This document shows positions 59,201 to 64,000 of a stretch of DNA of 64,000 nt, in pieces. The notes under the pieces are model-generated. The model had not been told where the DNA came from. It saw only the letters and a program-made list of their open reading frames with translations, and searched no databases. Position numbers and translations under genes: made by a program. The number at the start of each line of letters is the position of its first letter. Positions within the stretch are counted from its first letter, which is position 1. Source of the stretch: Tolypocladium sp. Sup5 PDA-1 (Eukaryota > Ascomycota > Sordariomycetes > Hypocreales > Ophiocordycipitaceae); NCBI GenBank assembly GCA_000750105.3, contig JPHH03000055.1, positions 124,001 through 188,000 on the forward strand, written 5' to 3'.

Positions 59201-59835
59201 AAGACAGTGGTGGCTCTTGCATCAATACCTTTCAACTGCCAACGCAACGGACGACTGTCCATTGATTTGCAGGCATTACTGATCTTCTCGTCTCGGTTTG
59301 TCTCTGGTATTTCTTTTAACTATCTAGCTCTCCTTGAATGGTTGTATAATGCCGGAGCGCAACCTTGGGGTATGGCTAGGTAAATATTGGTTCAGATGGC
59401 AGTATCTGGCTTCGACGACAGAACCTGTAGAGTCGAGTCAGGCAAGTTGAATATCCCGCCATTTGAATCAACAGAAACAACAAAGTTAATTCACGCCGCG
59501 AAACAAATGGTCGCAGCCACAGGATACAGGCAAGTTCAGACACGTACGAATGTAGGGTAGTTAGCTCGGGCGCTGGATGACCTGCGTCACGGCAGCCCCA
59601 CTGGCGGCCCCGTGCCAGGACCCTTGCTGCCGTTGACGCTAGGACGCAACTCGTACTCGTACCTGTGCCAATCCACATCCTGATAACATCATCCCGAGTG
59701 CCTGGAGTCGCGACTCACCACCTGCACAACTTCAATCTCCAGTCCATCACTTTTCTCGAAAGACTCGAATCTCGCTCCCCCGCTCCCGATGCGCTTGGAA
59801 GGCGGCCACGGCAACCTGCTTCCTCCCTAGACGCC
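56252..59835. other. Intergenic region upstream of the GPI-protein and F-box genes
   Basis: This is the divergent space between the GPI-protein gene (minus) and the F-box gene (plus). It contains a G-run at about 56717-56727, motif copies near 57905-57920, 59035-59050, 59083-59092 and 59649-59664, and open frames of up to 191 codons without recognisable domains. No gene is supported. Confidence 0.5.
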
Positions 59836-61554
59836 ATGGATCGACTCCCCCGGGAGCTCATCGATGCCATCCTCCGGCAGTGCGTCGCCCAGGGGTCCAA
59901 GAACGATGTCCTCGTCCTGCGGCTCGTGTGCCGGGTGTTTGAGCGTACGCTGAAGCCGTACGCGTGCCGCACGCTTGGTCTCGACTTTTCGCGCCTCAGC
60001 AGGCTGAGCGGGTTTGTTCGGCCGCAGATGGACGCCCTGCAAACTATCGGCTATCACTGCAAGAGCCTCTACATCGACCTGATGGTGCTGCGGGATGACA
60101 GTATGCCTGCCGCATTTCCTGCCTCCAAACAACTCGGGTGATGCTAGAGACAGAAGTTCTGACGTGTCGCAGTGGAAGTGGAATTCCTCGAAACCGTCTT
60201 CGCGCGGATGCCCTCGATGACGGAGTTCTGCCAGACGATGCAGAAGAAGTACTGCCTTAACGAGACGTCCTTTACCGAGATGGAGTACTTCGACGCGCTA
60301 GAAACGATGCTGTTCAACTGTCGCGACGTCGACCGGCTGCGCCTAAACCTCCCCTTCCAGCTGGTGGGGCGACACGTCAACGCCGCGACCATGATACTGG
60401 CCAACACCCTCAAGGCCTTTGCGAACCGGCCCGAGGAGGACTCGGCTGATCTGAAGGCGCTGGTGCTCGAAAACGTCACCGACGTTGCCATCTGTCACCT
60501 GTGGATGAACCCGAGCGATGTTATGAACATCATGAGCGTCCTGGCGGCCCTCGAGCATCTCGTCATGACCCTGCGGCGACACGAGAGCGAACCCCCGCGC
60601 GTCGACTGGTTCGGGTCCTGCATGTGGAACCTGATTGAGAACGCAGAGATGCTGAAGTCGCTGTGCCTGATAGGCATGGACCACGACGACCGTCCGCCGC
60701 GGGGGCTCAAGCAGACCAAGTTCTGGCAACTCCCCGTGGACGACTGGAGGGCGCGCTCACTGCCCGCGCCACGAGTCTACTTGACCAACCTCACTTGCCT
60801 CGAACTGAAACGAATAGAGATTCTACCAGAGGTCTTGATAAAGATAGCGGAAGACTTGGGCGACTCCCTGCAGGAGCTCTACCTGAACGAGATATATCTC
60901 AAGACGGAGCAGTCTCGCGACTGGAACCAGGACTCACAAAAGGTGCTCTGGATCGGCATGCCGAACCAACGGCCGGGCGAAGACTGCCACTGGGTCGCCA
61001 TGGCGCTGCGCTGCGCCTTGCCTCACCTGCGCCTATGCCGCGCCTCGTTCCTCGCCTACGACCACTACCTCCGCGAAGACGTCCCCGGCAGCCCAGAGTT
61101 CGACCTCCCCGACCCGTGCAGCCTCGGCCGCACCGTCTCGCAGCGCTTCGTCGAGGCCGTCACCGGCGTCCGCCAACCCAACGCCCCCTCCGGCGAGCCC
61201 ATCGAGTACCTCCCGCGCGACTCCCGGGACGACCACCGCCTCGGCACCCAACTCCGGCCGCGAACGCGCGCGCCACGTATCGCAGAGTACGACGTCAACG
61301 CCTACCAGACGGCCGTGGCGAACCCGACGTCGCAGTGGCAGAAGAGCATCGACGGCGTCTTCGCAAACTGCAACTCCAACACGCTCGACGAGCTGCACTA
61401 CATTGCCGAGACGGCGTGCCAGGGCATGAACGAGATGCACAGGCGGCGCAGCGAGTGGACGACGGGAAACACCATCGCCGACGAGTATGCGGACAACCTG
61501 TTGAACATTCCCCCTAATATAGATGATCCGCCGCCGCAGCAGGATCCTATATGA
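59836..61554 (+). CDS. F-box domain protein of unknown substrate
   Basis: Two exons, 59836-60100 and 60173-61554, give 548 residues. The intron runs from GTATGC to TCGCAG, and the spliced codon at the junction is ATG (Met). The N-terminus MDRLPRELIDAILRQC, then LRLVCRVFERTLKPY, is an F-box of the usual fungal type, at the extreme N-terminus as expected for an SCF ubiquitin-ligase adaptor. The rest contains leucine-rich segments (LKALVLENVTDVAICHLWM, LEHLVMTLRRH, LTCLELKRIEILPEVLIKI) but no clear repeat family. The last 110 residues are polar. Substrate unknown. The gene is convergent with cystathionine gamma-lyase, with 357 bp between stops. Confidence 0.8.
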
Positions 61555-61911
61555 TTGATGACTATGGAGGCAAAGGAAAGCTTTCGTTTTTTGCTTTTGC
61601 TTGGTAAAGATGGTATAATACCCCCCTGCCGGCCACTTGCCTCGCTTGAATAGGAAAAAACGTTCCATGAGGCGTGTTTTTTTCCGTCTTTCCAAATGCG
61701 CTTTGTGTATAGAAACCAAGGCCCCTAATTAAATATCCAACGAAAATGCATGCCAAAAGATCACAGCTCTCTTGGCCGGCTCCGCTCGGCTCAAGGCTGT
61801 CGAGGATCATTTCAAACCCGACGTGAACCAGAATCTCTCTAACTCTCTATTTTCGTTGCGTTTCAGTATCATGGCTTTCAAGACAAAGGGAAGAGACAAG
61901 AACAACGAAAA

Positions 61912-63168
61912 TCAGTGTCCGTTGGTGCCGTTGACGATGCCGTTCTTGGCCGAGTCGTTGACGGCGGCCTCGAGGGCCTGGAGGACGTCGTTCTTGAGGT
62001 CTTCGGCCTCCTCGACACCGCAGCTCAGGCGGACCAGGTCGTCGAAGACGCCGACGGCCTCGCGCTGGTCGCGGGGGATGCCGGCGTGGGTCATGCTGCT
62101 GGGCAGTTCGACCAGGGACTCGACGCCGCCCAGGCTCTCGGCGAGGGTGAAGATCTTGGTGACCTGGCAGAAGCGCTCGGCAGCGGCGTGGCCGCCGCGG
62201 ATGCGGAAGGACACCATGCCGCCGCCCATGCCGTCGCGGTGCTGCTTCTTGGCGATGTGGCGGTGGGGGTGGGAGTCGAGGCCGGGGTAGTTGACGGCGA
62301 TGACGTGGGAAGAGGCCTCGAGGGCGTGGGCGACGGCGGTTGCGTTGACCGTGGCCGCGCGGGCGCGCAGGTGCAGCGTCTTGAGGCCGCGGTGGGCGAG
62401 CCACGCGTCAAAGGCCGAGGGGACGGCGCCGATGGCGTTCTGGAGGAAGCCGAGGCGGGCCTTCAGCTCGTCGCTGTTGAAGGCGGCGACGCCCATGACG
62501 ACGTCGCTGTGGCCGTTGATGTACTTGGTGACGCTGTGGACGACGATGTCGGCGCCCAGGTCGAGGGGGTTCTGGACGTAGGGGGAGAGGAAGGTGTTGT
62601 CGACGACGACGAGGATGCCGTGCTTGTGGGCCTCGGAGACAACGGCGCGGATGTCGACGAGGCGGAGGGTCGGGTTGGAGGGGCTCTCGATCCAGATGAG
62701 ACGCGTCTGGTCGTTGATGTGCTCGCTGATGTCTACCTCGATCTCGGGGGTGAAGGTGACCTTGACGCCGTGGGCCTTGGCGACCTGGGTGAAGTAGCGG
62801 TGGGTGCCACCGTAGACGTCAGACACGGAGATGACATGGCTGCCCGCGGCGAGGCTCTGGAGGATGTTGGCGGTGGTGGCGCTGCCGCTGGAGAAGGCGA
62901 GGGCGTAGCGGGCGTGCTCGAGGGCGGCGACGGCGGCCTCGAAGTTGGAGCGATTGGGGTTGGCGGAGCGCGAGTACTCGAACTCGCCGATGGGCTTGCC
63001 GACGGCCGTCTGGGCAAAGGTGGTGGAGAGGGAGATGGGCTCGATGACGGCGCCGGTGGACGGGTCGTGGGGGGAGCCGGCGTGGACGGCGAGGGTTCCG
63101 AAGCCGTGGACGGGCGTCGGCGGGCGCGGCGGGGTCGACACGGGGTCGGAGGTGACGGGGGGAGACAT
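61912..63168 (-). CDS. Cystathionine gamma-lyase
   Basis: A single exon of 418 residues. The sequence is a Cys/Met-metabolism PLP enzyme of fold type I: LAVHAGSPHDPSTGAV, then ISLSTTFAQ, then the PLP-phosphate motif EYSRSANPNR (Tyr 65, Arg 67), SGSATTANILQSL, VVVDNTFLSPY (Asp 190) and the Schiff-base Lys 215 in HSVTKYINGHSD. The LSTTFAQ and EYSRSANPNR wording matches fungal cystathionine gamma-lyases rather than beta-lyases or synthases. The enzyme splits cystathionine into cysteine, 2-oxobutyrate and ammonia in reverse transsulfuration, in the cytosol. A perfect CYS3/MetR-type site lies 526 bp upstream of the ATG, which suggests sulfur-limitation control. Family assignment is firm; the reaction direction is inferred by similarity. 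Confidence 0.93.
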   Translation of the reverse strand: MSPPVTSDPVSTPPRPPTPVHGFGTLAVHAGSPHDPSTGAVIEPISLSTTFAQTAVGKPIGEFEYSRSANPNRSNFEAAVAALEHARYALAFSSGSATTANILQSLAAGSHVISVSDVYGGTHRYFTQVAKAHGVKVTFTPEIEVDISEHINDQTRLIWIESPSNPTLRLVDIRAVVSEAHKHGILVVVDNTFLSPYVQNPLDLGADIVVHSVTKYINGHSDVVMGVAAFNSDELKARLGFLQNAIGAVPSAFDAWLAHRGLKTLHLRARAATVNATAVAHALEASSHVIAVNYPGLDSHPHRHIAKKQHRDGMGGGMVSFRIRGGHAAAERFCQVTKIFTLAESLGGVESLVELPSSMTHAGIPRDQREAVGVFDDLVRLSCGVEEAEDLKNDVLQALEAAVNDSAKNGIVNGTNGH

Positions 63169-64000
63169 GGCTGCGACTGCTGGTGCTTGCGGCGTCGCGC
63201 TGGGCGGCAGTGCTGTGGCGATTGCTGCGGCGGAGGGTGTGATTGAAGGGCGAGCTTGTCGTCCGAGCAGGGCGATAACGTATATGTAAGTCGGAGACGG
63301 AGGAGGAGGGGTCGGGGGGTCGGGGAGTCGATCAGCGCCCTCTGGTTCGTCTGCCGGCGCTGTGGTACCGAATCAAGCTGCGAGCGACAAGCCGAAAGCG
63401 ATGAAGCGCGTAATACTGAATACGAGGCAAGGCGAGGCAGTCGAGAGATGCGAAGAGACTGGCGACGAGCGGGGAGGAGATGCAGATTTTGTTTCCCAGC
63501 AGCGTCCGACGAGAGGGGTTCCTTATGCCGGCGTGGTGGGGGTGACAAATATTACATGAAAGCCTGAAGCCTGAAAGGGCCCACGATGCAGGCAAGAGGA
63601 TGACGATGCCCACTTAAAAAAAAGCTGAAAGAGATGCAATGCCAGAATCCCCACTTGCGAGTCAAACAGGAGCCGTTCGTCACAGCGTCAAAAATGGTGT
63701 CATTCTTCAGCGGCTTCAGCGTCAGCTCCTGGCGTCGATGCGAGTGGATGGCCGCGCCCTTTATACCTACGTAAAGCAGTCATCCAGGCCTGGACATGGC
63801 GTCGCACACGGCACGCCAGCACGAAGAACCGTATTACTCCATACGCTGATCCCATTGTCGCGGCCAACCATGACGAAAGCTCACCGCCGTGGTCACCTGC
63901 AGCCCCCCCAAGCAGCCGCCCTTGAGGAATCAATTAGGTCATCACGTTTGACACCCTTCTGGACGCCTTCCCTGATGAGCAATCCAAACCCACTGGTGCC
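63169..64000. other. Upstream region of cystathionine gamma-lyase to the window end
   Basis: This is the promoter side of the cystathionine gamma-lyase gene. It has A/T-rich spots near 63546 and 63615, a sulfur-regulator-like site at 63694-63703, and no coding sequence I can support. Confidence 0.55.
63694..63703. promoter_or_regulatory. CYS3/MetR-type bZIP binding site (ATGGTGTCAT)
   Basis: ATGGTGTCAT matches the palindromic consensus ATGRYRYCAT known for the Neurospora sulfur regulator CYS3 at every position. It lies 526 bp upstream of the cystathionine gamma-lyase start codon. Function is inferred from match and location. Confidence 0.55.

Noticed and set aside
61915..63246. A 443-codon open frame on the plus strand
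   Set aside because: It is exactly antisense to cystathionine gamma-lyase; its Gly/Val/Asp-rich composition is the mirror image of GC-rich codon use in the real gene.

Overview
The window is nuclear DNA of a filamentous ascomycete. Genes carry short introns (about 50-85 nt, with a few longer ones) with GTRNGT-type donors and CTAAC/CTGAC-like branch points. The best recognised products are fungal orthologues: COT-1 kinase, Tim54, Nug1, Dis3, Rsc7, Dpb4 and a PHO80-type cyclin. The coding DNA is visibly GC-rich. Many intergenic TACTCGTA / TACGGAGTA / TACCTAGGTA palindromes suggest a hypocrealean Sordariomycete; that placement is an inference.

I could build 15 gene models, 13 of them with a recognised family. 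Block A (5.9-24.6 kb) holds eight conserved genes: a PHO80/Clg1-like cyclin, a NIP30-domain protein, Tim54, the NDR kinase COT-1, the SF3a subunit Sap62/Prp11, a GSA-aminomutase-like PLP enzyme, the nucleolar GTPase Nug1 and the exosome nuclease Dis3. Block B (33.5-45 kb) holds an Rsc7-type chromatin-remodelling subunit, a multi-C2H2 protein, a 96-codon unrecognised ORF in a retroelement-like stretch, the histone-fold protein Dpb4 and a single-pass membrane protein. Block C (55.5-63.2 kb) holds a DUF7707-like GPI protein, an F-box protein and cystathionine gamma-lyase. Gene-poor stretches lie at 0-5.8, 24.6-33.5 and 45-55.5 kb. They contain microsatellites, the dispersed palindromes and possible gene remnants.

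The genes are mostly housekeeping: RNA processing and ribosome assembly (Dis3, Nug1, Sap62), chromatin and replication (Rsc7, Dpb4), morphogenesis (COT-1, cyclin), mitochondrial import (Tim54) and sulfur metabolism (cystathionine gamma-lyase). They are not a pathway cluster. Three pairs converge closely: NIP30/Tim54, Nug1/Dis3 and F-box/cystathionine gamma-lyase. The aminomutase gene and Nug1 share a divergent promoter of about 0.5 kb. I found no CRISPR array, rRNA or tRNA gene, biosynthetic cluster or complete transposon. The points most worth a second look are the palindrome family, a perfect CYS3/MetR-type site upstream of cystathionine gamma-lyase, the fungal GSA-aminomutase homologue, and the repeat and retroelement-like segment at 39.2-40.1 kb. 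All splice models come from reading splice sites and family continuity by eye, without transcript data.
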